A stretch of DNA of 64,000 bases. It comes from Autumnicola psychrophila. GTDB lineage: Bacteria; Bacteroidota; Bacteroidia; Flavobacteriales; Flavobacteriaceae. The notes below the pieces were generated by a model. That model did not search any database. It saw only the letters and a list, made by a program, of their open reading frames with translations, and was not told where the DNA came from. Position numbers and translations under genes: made by a program. Shown here one piece after another: positions 8,108 to 16,218 of this stretch (positions are counted from its first letter, which is position 1; each line of letters opens with the position of its first letter). The stretch covers positions 272,957 to 336,956 of the forward strand of contig NZ_JAVRHN010000004.1 in the NCBI RefSeq assembly GCF_031846645.1. The letters are read 5' to 3'.

Positions 8108-10420
8108 TTACTCTGCGTTTTCCTTAAATTGTTCAAATTGGTTCTTTGTCTCCGTCTCTGGCCAAACATTGTTGGACAGATCAACATCTGCAGTTTCCAG
8201 ATCTGGATCAATGGTGATTTTTACAATTTCTTTGTCCGTAGCAATTGCTTTACTAACCCGATCATCATTTTTCCTCCAGATTTGAGCAGGATAAGTAACT
8301 TTCTCTGCAGTACCATCGGCATATTCATACTCCACAATAAGTGGCATTACTAAACCTCCCGGTTTTTCAAAAACAATTTGATAAAAGTATTTAGGTGCTT
8401 TAAGGTTACGGCGCTCCTCTTCAGAAAAATTATCCATGAGATATTCCTTAAGGGAAGGTGCATTTTCCAATACAGATTTTCCCTTCATACTTTCTTCAAA
8501 ACCTTCGCCACCTTCTTCCACTACATAAAGCGCATCAATATCATCGGGATTGGATATACCCTGACTTCGTAGAAACTCCACAGCCTTCTCTGTTGGTTTA
8601 TCTGTCACAAAAAGCTTCTGAACCTGCTCAATTCCAATATCTACATTATCGGTTCCATAGAACCAGCCGTTCCAGAACCAATCCAGATCTACACCTGAAG
8701 CATCTTCCATAGTTCTAAAAAAATCTTCAGGAGTTGGATGTTTAAACATCCACCTTTGAGCATACGTAGCATATGCATAATCAAATAACTCCCGCCCCAT
8801 TACGGTCTCCCTAAGAATATTAAGTGCTGTCGCAGGCTTTCCATAAGCATTATTACCAAGTTGGTGCACTTGTTCAGGATTGGACATAATTGGAGCAATA
8901 AATTGCTGATTCCCCTTCATATAAGGAATTATTTTAGAAGGTATGCCTCTTCTGGAAGGATACTCCTCCAATGGCGTTATAGCTTCCGGATATTCTTCAG
9001 CAAATTTTTGCTCTGCCAGAAACTGTGTAAAAGTATTTAGACCTTCATCCATCCAGCCCCACTGGCGCTCATCACTATTCACGATCATCGGGAAATAATT
9101 ATGCCCTACTTCATGAATAATTACACTTATCATCCCAAATTTTACACGATCGCTATATTCACCATTTTCATCTGGCCGTCCATAATTCCAGCAAATCATT
9201 GGATATTCCATACCCTGATTCTTTGCGTGTACTGAAACTGCTTTATGGTAAGGATACTGGAAAGTATAATTTGAATAACTCTTTAAGGTACTGGCAACTG
9301 CTCTTGTTGACCACTGTTCCCAAAGCGGATTCCCTTCTTTAGGATAAACAGAAACTGCCATAACATCTTTCCCCATCACATCTACAGCCATCATATCCAA
9401 CAGGAACTTTCTTGATGTAGAGAAAGCAAAATCCCTCACCATATCAGCTTTATAGGTCCAGGTCTTTGTTTTACTGGTTTTTCCCTGCTCAGCCTTTTCT
9501 GCCTCCTCCTGAGTAACAATCATTACAGGCTCATCATAAGATTTTTTTGCCTGCTCATACCGGTTCATCATTTCACGAGAATACACTTGTTTTCTATTCT
9601 GAAGTTCGCCGGTAGCCTCCATGATATGATCTGCAGGAACTGTAATATTTACTTCGTAGTCTCCAAACGGAAGTGCAAACTCCCCGCTTCCCCAAAACTG
9701 CATATTTTGCCAGCCTTCTACGTCGTTATAAACTGCCATTCTGGGAAAAAACTGAGCGATTACATAGGCCCTATTGTCATCTTCAGGAAAGTATTCGTAT
9801 CCTGAACGTGCTCTGTTAGTAACATGGTTATTAATGTTATACCACCATTTAATGGTGAAAGTATAGTTATCTCCAGATTTTAAAGGCTCGGAAAGATCTA
9901 TCCGCATCATGGTCTCATTGATGGTATAATCCAACGGTTGTCCGTTTCTGGATACTTCTTCAATGTTAAAACCACCATCAAAAGGCTCTTCAAGGTATTG
10001 ACTAACAAAACGACCCGGAGTAGAAACAGGTGTCATTCCACTTGGATCCTTCTCGAGGGCAGGTGCATCCTTTTTTCGAATGTTTTGATCCAGCTGCACC
10101 CATAAATACGATAATTCCTCCGGAGAATTGTTATGGTAAGTGATGACTTCCTCTCCATCTAATCTCGTATTTTCATCATCCAGCACTATATCCATTTTAT
10201 AGTCTGCCTGATTTTGATAATAAGCAGGACCCGGAGCTCCCGATGCAGCACGGTATTGATTGGGGGTTGAAAAAATCTGGTAAAGTTGTCTAAATTTGTT
10301 CTCATTTATATGCCCCTCCTGTCGCTGCGGCTCCTGACCTTCGCCATTGTTCTCCTGAGCATTAACTCCGGCAAACAGGAACATCGCAAAAACTGAACAT
10401 ACTAATCTCATTGTTCTCAT
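8108..10420 (-). CDS. Exported M1-family metallopeptidase (gluzincin aminopeptidase-like)
   Basis: Zinc peptidase of the M1 family, 770 aa, with an N-terminal signal peptide cleaved after about VNA at residue 21. The zinc site is complete: HEVGH at 436-440 and the third ligand Glu459 exactly 18 residues later, within WGWMDEGLNTF. NQGMEYPM at about 401-408 takes the place of the GAMEN substrate-binding motif. The N-terminal 60-300 region is the usual beta domain. It is the last gene of a five-gene operon with DUF6702 and three CarboxypepD_reg-like proteins. Action on exported or external peptides is inferred from the signal peptide. Confidence 0.92.
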   Translation of the reverse strand: MRTMRLVCSVFAMFLFAGVNAQENNGEGQEPQRQEGHINENKFRQLYQIFSTPNQYRAASGAPGPAYYQNQADYKMDIVLDDENTRLDGEEVITYHNNSPEELSYLWVQLDQNIRKKDAPALEKDPSGMTPVSTPGRFVSQYLEEPFDGGFNIEEVSRNGQPLDYTINETMMRIDLSEPLKSGDNYTFTIKWWYNINNHVTNRARSGYEYFPEDDNRAYVIAQFFPRMAVYNDVEGWQNMQFWGSGEFALPFGDYEVNITVPADHIMEATGELQNRKQVYSREMMNRYEQAKKSYDEPVMIVTQEEAEKAEQGKTSKTKTWTYKADMVRDFAFSTSRKFLLDMMAVDVMGKDVMAVSVYPKEGNPLWEQWSTRAVASTLKSYSNYTFQYPYHKAVSVHAKNQGMEYPMICWNYGRPDENGEYSDRVKFGMISVIIHEVGHNYFPMIVNSDERQWGWMDEGLNTFTQFLAEQKFAEEYPEAITPLEEYPSRRGIPSKIIPYMKGNQQFIAPIMSNPEQVHQLGNNAYGKPATALNILRETVMGRELFDYAYATYAQRWMFKHPTPEDFFRTMEDASGVDLDWFWNGWFYGTDNVDIGIEQVQKLFVTDKPTEKAVEFLRSQGISNPDDIDALYVVEEGGEGFEESMKGKSVLENAPSLKEYLMDNFSEEERRNLKAPKYFYQIVFEKPGGLVMPLIVEYEYADGTAEKVTYPAQIWRKNDDRVSKAIATDKEIVKITIDPDLETADVDLSNNVWPETETKNQFEQFKENAE

Positions 10421-10480
10421 TAAGTAATTTTTAATTTAAAGATTGCTAAAAGTAATATTTTCATTGTTAATGAATAAACA

Positions 10481-10987
10481 CTACCCAAAATTTATAACTC
10501 CTTTATCCCGGTCTTTATCCAGTAAAAGGCTTTTTATTTGGTCGTCCATTTTTACATGTACCACGTTTTTCTGATCATCATAGAGATCGGTTAAAACAGC
10601 ATTTTGTACTTCAATCTGCTTAAAATCAGGCACGTTCTCTACCTCAACATATAGAATTAATTGATCCCCATCATATTCTTTTCCCAGGTAATTAAGCTTC
10701 AATTTTTCATCATTGATCATAAGATTTAGCTTTTGCGAAAGATATTTATCTATGCTGTTTCTAACATCCCCTGTCTCCTTTTCATGAGAAAGACTGATTT
10801 CTTTACCGTAACGCTGATTGAGTACTTTCTGAAAATCATCAATAAAAACCCTACTGATAATTTGGAGAGCACCTGAATCCTTTTTGTATTCAATTTCCGT
10901 CACACTTAAAAAAAATTCGTGGCGGCCATTCGTCTTAAAGGAAGAAAACATTACGAAGCAAACCAAAATCAGAGTTAATTTTTTCAT
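10481..10987 (-). CDS. DUF6702-family exported protein
   Basis: 168 aa with an N-terminal hydrophobic stretch that reads as a signal peptide (MKKLTLILVCFVMFSSF). The mature part begins with GRHEFFLSVTEIEYKKDSGA, the HxFxxSxTEIxY pattern of the DUF6702 proteins found in Bacteroidetes, which have no known function. A beta-rich domain with RVFIDDFQKVL follows. It lies 60 bases before the M1 peptidase start and 28 bases after the third CarboxypepD_reg-like gene, on one strand. This arrangement suggests a shared transcript. Confidence 0.8.
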   Translation of the reverse strand: MKKLTLILVCFVMFSSFKTNGRHEFFLSVTEIEYKKDSGALQIISRVFIDDFQKVLNQRYGKEISLSHEKETGDVRNSIDKYLSQKLNLMINDEKLKLNYLGKEYDGDQLILYVEVENVPDFKQIEVQNAVLTDLYDDQKNVVHVKMDDQIKSLLLDKDRDKGVINFG

Positions 10988-11015
10988 TTAGAATTTTTTG
11001 TAATCTTAGCAAACA

Positions 11016-11804
11016 TCAGTCCAAATTGTACATTTGAATAAAATCAGGAGCACGTCTTTTATACAGCTCCATAAGTTCTATTACTTTTTCTTCGCTCAGC
11101 AGGTTTTTAAACTGCGGTTCTTCAGCACAGAAATAGAGAAAACTAGTTACATTAGCCTCAGGAATTTTAAGGTCATCTGTGTAGAAAGAAAATGGCACCA
11201 TTTTCTCGGCCTTTTCCACCACAGCCCGAAGTTTTTCATTTTTTCCGACCTTCTTCAGCATCTTTATTTCTCCGTTCAAATGTCCAAGAAGCAAATCCAC
11301 AGGGCTGCCCCCATAAACCGTCAGTTTTCGTTCACTTACAGTTCGAACATCCGGGCCTATACGTTTAAAACCATAATTTTCTTCGATAATGTCCATTTCA
11401 GAAATGTCACTTACGAGATTTCCGGTCAAAGAGATATTGCTGATCTTTACTTCCTCCAATTCGTTCATTCCGGGTATCAGCTCCACTTCAAGATAACCCG
11501 TTTCAAAAATCATCCTGCTAATTTCGACTTCAAGTTTTTCGTATTGGATTGAGGAAAATTGGAGGGTGTCATTTTCCCTTACCACAATTTCAAATACTCC
11601 TAAAGTAGAATTAATGGTACCCCTATTAGTACTTGTATTAATGATATTTATAAAACTTCCTTCCAGGGAATCATTTAAAATTCTTCCCTGAAGTTTTATA
11701 CTTTCCTGACTCCATGCCGATGAAAGATTCGCAATGCAAATAAATCCAAAGAGGATTATGCTCCATTGGAAATTTTTAATTTTAGAAATAGGTCCCATTA
11801 GCAA
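11016..11804 (-). CDS. Exported CarboxypepD_reg-like protein, paralogue 3
   Basis: 262 aa. After a signal peptide ending near SAWSQ, residues about 36-120 form a CarboxypepD_reg-like beta-sandwich with LQGRILNDSLEGSFINII, ENDTLQFSSIQYEKLEV and a PGMNELEEVKISN block. This domain is common in Bacteroidetes at the start of TonB-dependent receptors and in stand-alone exported proteins. The C-terminal half is helical and ends in a KIPEANVTSFLYFCAEEPQ and LLSEEKVIELMELY region shared with the neighbouring paralogue. The function is unknown. It is the third gene of the operon. Confidence 0.78.
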   Translation of the reverse strand: MLMGPISKIKNFQWSIILFGFICIANLSSAWSQESIKLQGRILNDSLEGSFINIINTSTNRGTINSTLGVFEIVVRENDTLQFSSIQYEKLEVEISRMIFETGYLEVELIPGMNELEEVKISNISLTGNLVSDISEMDIIEENYGFKRIGPDVRTVSERKLTVYGGSPVDLLLGHLNGEIKMLKKVGKNEKLRAVVEKAEKMVPFSFYTDDLKIPEANVTSFLYFCAEEPQFKNLLSEEKVIELMELYKRRAPDFIQMYNLD

Positions 11805-11846
11805 AAAGTGATGATGGTGATGATTATAAAAGTAATGAGCAAAATT

Positions 11847-12638
11847 TTATTCTGAATCTTTCACATTCAGAAATTCAGGAGCATATTTTATATAAAACTC
11901 CAACAGATCCAGCCTGTTTTCCTCTTTTAAAAGATACTTCAGCTGATGATTTTCTGCACAATAATAAACGAAATTAATAATTTTATCTTCCGGAATTTTT
12001 AGCTCTTCAACAAAAAAACGGGTAGAAAAAGCAGCTACACCCTTTTCTACCATCTGCTGAAGTTTTTCATTCGCAACTATTTTCTTCAGCTCCTTTGTCC
12101 TTCCCGTGATGGCATTGATCAAGGGATCCAGACCAGCTGACGCTCCTGCACCATTTGAAACAGATGTAGATATATTGGTAGCAGTAGCCGTATGAAGTCG
12201 CCTTTCTGCAGCACTAAGAGGTGTCCTGTTAGCATTGGGAATTCCAAACTGGGAAATACTATAGGTATCCATTGCACCTATATCCCTGCTCAAATTTCCA
12301 GTGAGATCGATATTGCTGATTTTTACCTCGTCCAATTCGCTTACTCCCGGCACCAGAAGTACTTTTAAATATCCTGATTCGATCACCAATGGAGTTATTA
12401 CAACTTCCAGCTTTTCATATTGAATTGAAGAAAACTGAAGGGTATCATTTTCTTTTACCTGAATTTTAAACTCACCCGAAGAAGAGTTTATAGTTCCTAT
12501 ATTTGATGTTTTATTGATAATGTTGATAAACGAACCGTCCAGAGAATCGTTGACAATTCTTCCGTTTAACTGAATACTCTCCTGGGCAAAATTCAAAAAT
12601 GGAATAAAAAATATAAGAACAATAAAGTTTTTCAGCAT
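11847..12638 (-). CDS. Exported CarboxypepD_reg-like protein, paralogue 2
   Basis: 263 aa and clearly related to the downstream paralogue along its whole length: signal peptide, IQLNGRIVNDSLDGSFINII, ENDTLQFSSIQYEKLEV, the PGVSELDEVKISN block, LTGNLSRDIGAMD, and a C-terminal KIPEDKIINFVYYCAE region. The stretch between residues 135 and 175 is more divergent and rich in Ala, Thr, Asn and Ser. It lies 26 bases after the first paralogue and 42 bases before the third, so it was probably duplicated in tandem. No catalytic residues are recognisable. Confidence 0.78.
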   Translation of the reverse strand: MLKNFIVLIFFIPFLNFAQESIQLNGRIVNDSLDGSFINIINKTSNIGTINSSSGEFKIQVKENDTLQFSSIQYEKLEVVITPLVIESGYLKVLLVPGVSELDEVKISNIDLTGNLSRDIGAMDTYSISQFGIPNANRTPLSAAERRLHTATATNISTSVSNGAGASAGLDPLINAITGRTKELKKIVANEKLQQMVEKGVAAFSTRFFVEELKIPEDKIINFVYYCAENHQLKYLLKEENRLDLLEFYIKYAPEFLNVKDSE

Positions 12639-12664
12639 AAAAATTAGGTAGATTTTCTGCGTCT

Positions 12665-13462
12665 CTAAAATTCCTGCCTGTACTGCTCCTTCTGTTCAAA
12701 AAGAAACTGCATAATTTCCAAATCATTTTCGGTATTCAGGAATTCCTGGGTTAGACCATTATCTATAACGTATAAAAGGAACTGGTTGGTATGTTCCCCG
12801 GCAATATTAAGGGTTTCTACGAAATAATCCTCCCCCATACGTAGCCAAATTTGATCTGCCAGCTGCTGGTGAGAAAGCTTTTCCTCTTTTCTGCCATTTT
12901 TGCCGTATTCGCTAAAAAGTGCTCTAAAAATGTTTGCAAAATTTAACCCCTGATAATCACTTGCCGTTACATTTCCCATCGCATCATTGCGCACATAACC
13001 AGAGCGGTAACGTTGCGGCGTACTTTTTAACCTCTGCAGTTCTGGGGTAGAGACCCATTCTTTCTCACCACCTATCACCCTGATTCTTTTCACATCTACT
13101 TCTATGATTCCTGAAAGGTCGCTTATTTTAACCTCGGGAAGGTCATTAACTGCAGCATTTAAGTTAACGGTCATCACCCTTTCTTCCATTAAATTTTCTG
13201 TCACTGTTATTGTAAAATCCTCAAACTGTATTGCCGAAACGACAAGACTGTCGCCTTGCCTGGCCATTATCTGAAAATCACCATTTTCAATTGTAACCGT
13301 TCCTAAGCGTAAGTTTTTATTGAAAATTGTAATTCCACCGGCAGCATCACCAGGCGGTACAAGAATGCGTCCATCCAGAACAGTCTGGCTTTCCTGTGCA
13401 CCCACCACAGCAGGTATCAGAACCAAAAAAAGGATAAAAAGATTACGTACCGAGACTTTCAT
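12665..13462 (-). CDS. Exported CarboxypepD_reg-like protein, paralogue 1
   Basis: First gene of the five-gene operon, 265 aa. Its signal peptide (LFILFLVLIPAVVGAQ) is followed by LDGRILVPPGDAAGGITIFN, then DSLVVSAIQFEDFTITV and LPEVKISDLSG, which keep the layout of the other two paralogues with much lower identity. The C-terminal part contains FVETLNIAGEHTNQFLLYV, aligning with the KIPE and Y/F-rich region of its neighbours. No cysteine or enzyme motif is obvious. Its divergence from the other two suggests an older duplication. Confidence 0.76.
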   Translation of the reverse strand: MKVSVRNLFILFLVLIPAVVGAQESQTVLDGRILVPPGDAAGGITIFNKNLRLGTVTIENGDFQIMARQGDSLVVSAIQFEDFTITVTENLMEERVMTVNLNAAVNDLPEVKISDLSGIIEVDVKRIRVIGGEKEWVSTPELQRLKSTPQRYRSGYVRNDAMGNVTASDYQGLNFANIFRALFSEYGKNGRKEEKLSHQQLADQIWLRMGEDYFVETLNIAGEHTNQFLLYVIDNGLTQEFLNTENDLEIMQFLFEQKEQYRQEF

Positions 13463-13557
13463 TCTTTAAAGTAACAATAGTTCCCTCTAATAATGACAAA
13501 TAGTACTTTAAATTCCTCTTAAAAAAGCAATTTTTCTACTTTTACAAAAATTAGACT

Positions 13558-14265
13558 ATGAAAAACGCCATTCTTGCAAGTACTTCAACTTTACACGACC
13601 AGAAATACCTTGAATACCTCCTTCCGGAGATAAAAAAGTTATATAGCGGAGCATCTGAGGTGATTTTTTTTCCGTTTGCAAGACCCGGAGGCTTATCTTT
13701 GGATGAATATACCGAAAAAGCAAGCGAGGCCTTTAAAATGGCAAATATCGACCTAAAGGGAATACATGAATATTCCAATCCCGCTGAAGCTCTGGAAAAT
13801 GCAGAAGGTATTTTTACCGGTGGCGGCAATACTTTTCTTCTGGTTTCAGAATTATATCGTAATAAACTGATGCAGCCCCTAAGAGAGGCAGTCTTAAACG
13901 GAACTCCTTACCTGGGAACGAGTGCAGGAACCAATATTGCAGGTTTAACGATGCAGACGACTAATGATATGCCTATAGTGTATCCACCAAGCTTTAAAAC
14001 GCTGGGAATTATCCCTTTCAACATTAATCCGCATTATTTGGATCCCGACAAAAATTCCACTCATAAAGGGGAAACCAGAGAGACCAGGATCAAAGAATTC
14101 CATACGATCAATACTCAACCTGTAGTAGGCCTTAGAGAAGGTAGCTGGCTTGAAATTATGGATAATAAAATATCGTTAAAAGGAAGCCTTAGCGCCAGAA
14201 TTTTTGAAAAGGATAGGTTACCTTACGAAGTAGATGCAAACAATACTTTAACGGATCTTAATTAA
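13558..14265 (+). CDS. pepE: Dipeptidase E (alpha-aspartyl dipeptidase), S51 family
   Basis: Cytoplasmic serine peptidase that hydrolyses Asp-X dipeptides. The nucleophile lies in LGTSAGTN at residues 119-126, making Ser122 the expected catalytic serine. The GIFTGGGNTFLL block precedes it and FNINPHYLDPD follows, giving the expected His/Glu environment. At 235 aa it is the usual PepE length. The stop codon is three bases before the glutaminase start, so the two genes are almost certainly one transcription unit for recovering amino acids. There is no signal peptide. Confidence 0.93.
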   Translation: MKNAILASTSTLHDQKYLEYLLPEIKKLYSGASEVIFFPFARPGGLSLDEYTEKASEAFKMANIDLKGIHEYSNPAEALENAEGIFTGGGNTFLLVSELYRNKLMQPLREAVLNGTPYLGTSAGTNIAGLTMQTTNDMPIVYPPSFKTLGIIPFNINPHYLDPDKNSTHKGETRETRIKEFHTINTQPVVGLREGSWLEIMDNKISLKGSLSARIFEKDRLPYEVDANNTLTDLN

Positions 14266-14268
14266 AAT

Positions 14269-15183
14269 ATGGATTATCAGAAAATTCTTGACACTATTTA
14301 TGAGGAAATGAGTTATCGCGATGTGACTGGCAAAGTAGCCTCTTACATTCCTGAACTTGCTAAAGTAGATCCTAAGAAATTTGGAATGCACCTCTACTGC
14401 GGGGAAAAGCAGCACTACGGTTTTGGTGATAGTGAAGAGAACTTCTCTGTACAAAGTATCACCAAAGTTTTTACGCTGGCCATGACGATGAAGATTATGG
14501 GAGAAGACCTTTGGAAACGTGTAGATGTAGAACCTTCAGGAAATCCTTTTAACTCTCTTACTCAATTAGAACAGGAAAGCGGAATTCCGCGGAATCCTTT
14601 TATAAATGCCGGAGCCCTTGTAATATCTGATATTCTTGTAGATCACCTGGATAATCCTAAAGAAGATCTTCTCAATTTTGTACGGAAAATTACCGGTGAC
14701 GATGACATTCATTATGATCCAACTATTGCTGCTTCAGAAAAATCTACAGGATATAGGAATATTGCGCTGGCAAATTACATGAAAGCATTAGGAAATATTA
14801 AGTGTGATGTAGATCCAATCCTGGATTTCTATTTTCACCAATGTTCCCTGGCGATGTCGTGCAAAGATCTCGCTAAAGCTTTTATGATTTTTGCAAACAA
14901 GGGCAACATTCTGGAAACGGGAGAAAACGTCCTAAAACCGGAAATTGTAAAACGAATAAACGCGCTTATGCAAACCTGTGGCTTTTATGATGAAGCCGGT
15001 GAATTCAGTTTTGAAGTTGGTCTCCCGGGGAAGAGTGGTGTAGGCGGTGGAATTGTAGCTATACATCCAGAAAACTATTCTGTTGCGGTATGGAGCCCTA
15101 TTTTAAACCCCAAAGGAAATTCTGAATTAGGGATGAAAGCACTAGAAAGATTGACAACACTCACTGGGGTTTCGGTATTTTAA
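14269..15183 (+). CDS. glsA: Glutaminase A
   Basis: Converts glutamine to glutamate and ammonia; related in fold to serine beta-lactamases. The catalytic SxxK motif is Ser63-x-x-Lys66 in VQSITKVF. The family blocks GNPFNSLTQLE, RNPFINAGALV, YRNIALANYMKALGN and PGKSGVGGGIVA are all present in order. At 304 aa it is a full-length bacterial glutaminase without extra domains. It directly follows pepE with a three-base gap. No regulatory element is seen between them. Confidence 0.95.
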   Translation: MDYQKILDTIYEEMSYRDVTGKVASYIPELAKVDPKKFGMHLYCGEKQHYGFGDSEENFSVQSITKVFTLAMTMKIMGEDLWKRVDVEPSGNPFNSLTQLEQESGIPRNPFINAGALVISDILVDHLDNPKEDLLNFVRKITGDDDIHYDPTIAASEKSTGYRNIALANYMKALGNIKCDVDPILDFYFHQCSLAMSCKDLAKAFMIFANKGNILETGENVLKPEIVKRINALMQTCGFYDEAGEFSFEVGLPGKSGVGGGIVAIHPENYSVAVWSPILNPKGNSELGMKALERLTTLTGVSVF

Positions 15184-15260
15184 GCTCTATAAATTGAGAT
15201 AAAAGATTTTTTACAAATCAAATCGAATCCTCTATAACTCCTTTTATTTCAGATTTGGGC

Positions 15261-15292
15261 AAAAAAAAGCTCCTTAGTTTCCTAAGGAGCTT
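15261..15292 (-). terminator. Rho-independent terminator of tRNA-His
   Basis: An 11-bp stem, AAGCTCCTTAG pairing with CTAAGGAGCTT (15267-15277 and 15282-15292), with a four-base loop and an A-run that reads as a U-tract on the minus strand. It lies 7 bases downstream of the tRNA 3' end. Confidence 0.88.
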
Positions 15293-15298
15293 CTAAAG

Positions 15299-15373
15299 GG
15301 TGGAAGACCGGGTTCGAACCGGCGACCTCCTGAACCACAATCAGGCGCTCTAACCAGCTGAGCTACAACCACC
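15299..15373 (-). tRNA. tRNA-His (anticodon GTG)
   Basis: Read on the minus strand it folds into a cloverleaf: D arm GCTC...GAGC, anticodon stem CCTGA/TCAGG with loop TTGTGGT (anticodon GTG), variable region AGGTC, and T arm GCCGG-TTCGAAC-CCGGT. The 5' end carries the extra G characteristic of tRNA-His, facing C73. The acceptor stem pairs at positions 1-4 and 7 but reads U-U at 5-68 and 6-67. No CCA is encoded. A consensus promoter lies upstream and a terminator downstream, so it is a single-gene unit. Confidence 0.95.
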
Positions 15374-15389
15374 ATTTTAATTGCGGTTG

Positions 15390-15419
15390 CAAATGTAAGT
15401 TATTTCTATAATTTCCCAA
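15390..15419 (-). promoter_or_regulatory. Flavobacterial promoter of tRNA-His
   Basis: On the minus strand, TTG at 15419-15417, 19 bases, then TACATTTG at 15397-15390. This matches the TTG-N17-23-TAnnTTTG pattern exactly. The -7 box ends 16 bases before the mature tRNA 5' end. Confidence 0.7.
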
Positions 15420-15434
15420 AGAAAAAATTATTAT

Positions 15435-16151
15435 TTATATCAAGTCAAATACTGAATCTACGGCTACATGCCGCTCTACGATAAAGCCTTCAGCATGTTC
15501 TGTATTAATAAGTCGACCTAAATCCCTTGCCCGATACGTGATACTCTCCAAAAAGTTACTACTGGAAATAGGAGTCTGAGGTTCTTTACTTTCCGCATCA
15601 AAAAACTGAGTTCTATAGGCTTTGACAGCAGCCATCTTGATATCTATATAACCCGAAATATCCACCACAAAATCAGGCTCCAGATTCTTCCATTGGATGT
15701 AATGGAAAACATGTTTTGGGCGCCAGGCTTCCTGCTTTACCTTTTCATGATAGGTTTCAATCTTTCTTAAGCCGCTTAAAAAACATGCGTCACTTACCAA
15801 TTTTGCTCCTTTCCCGTGATCGATATGACGATCTTCTACGGCATTGCAAAGCACTATTTCAGGTTTATATTTCCTTAGGATTTTAATGATTTCCAGCTGG
15901 TGTGAAGTGTTATTTACAAAAAACCCATCACTGAATTCGAGATTATGGCGCATTTTAACCCCGAGAATTTTCGCTGCGTCTGCTGCTTCTTTATCCCTTG
16001 TCTCTGCAGTACCACGGGTACCAAGTTCTCCCCTTGTCAAATCCAGGATTCCCACCTTTTTACCCCGGTCTACTTCTTTTGCTATAGTTCCTGAACAACT
16101 AAGCTCCACATCGTCTGGATGTGATCCTACAGCCAATATATCTAATTTCAT
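15435..16151 (-). CDS. bshB1: N-acetylglucosaminyl-malate deacetylase BshB1 (bacillithiol synthesis)
   Basis: LmbE/PIG-L family zinc deacetylase for the second step of bacillithiol synthesis. The zinc motif HPDD is at residues 11-14 with Glu16, and the second metal part DRHIDH has His109, Asp111 and His112. The GELGTRGT block at about 41-48 is typical of BshB1. At 238 aa it is the expected size. Bacillithiol is the usual low-molecular-weight thiol in many Bacteroidetes. It lies 67 bases downstream of a trans-sulfuration enzyme on the same strand; a shared cysteine-related role is an inference. Confidence 0.93.
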   Translation of the reverse strand: MKLDILAVGSHPDDVELSCSGTIAKEVDRGKKVGILDLTRGELGTRGTAETRDKEAADAAKILGVKMRHNLEFSDGFFVNNTSHQLEIIKILRKYKPEIVLCNAVEDRHIDHGKGAKLVSDACFLSGLRKIETYHEKVKQEAWRPKHVFHYIQWKNLEPDFVVDISGYIDIKMAAVKAYRTQFFDAESKEPQTPISSSNFLESITYRARDLGRLINTEHAEGFIVERHVAVDSVFDLI

Positions 16152-16218
16152 CTTTTCTTTTTACTTTTTGCTAATACTGATAAATTCAGAATAGCTTTAC
16201 GGTCATTTTCAGCTTCTC

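Noticed and set aside
11034..11552. Plus-strand 172-codon frame opposite the third CarboxypepD_reg-like gene
   Set aside because: Phe/His/Tyr-rich composition typical of an antisense shadow of an AT-rich gene; the minus-strand frame has signal peptide and domain support.
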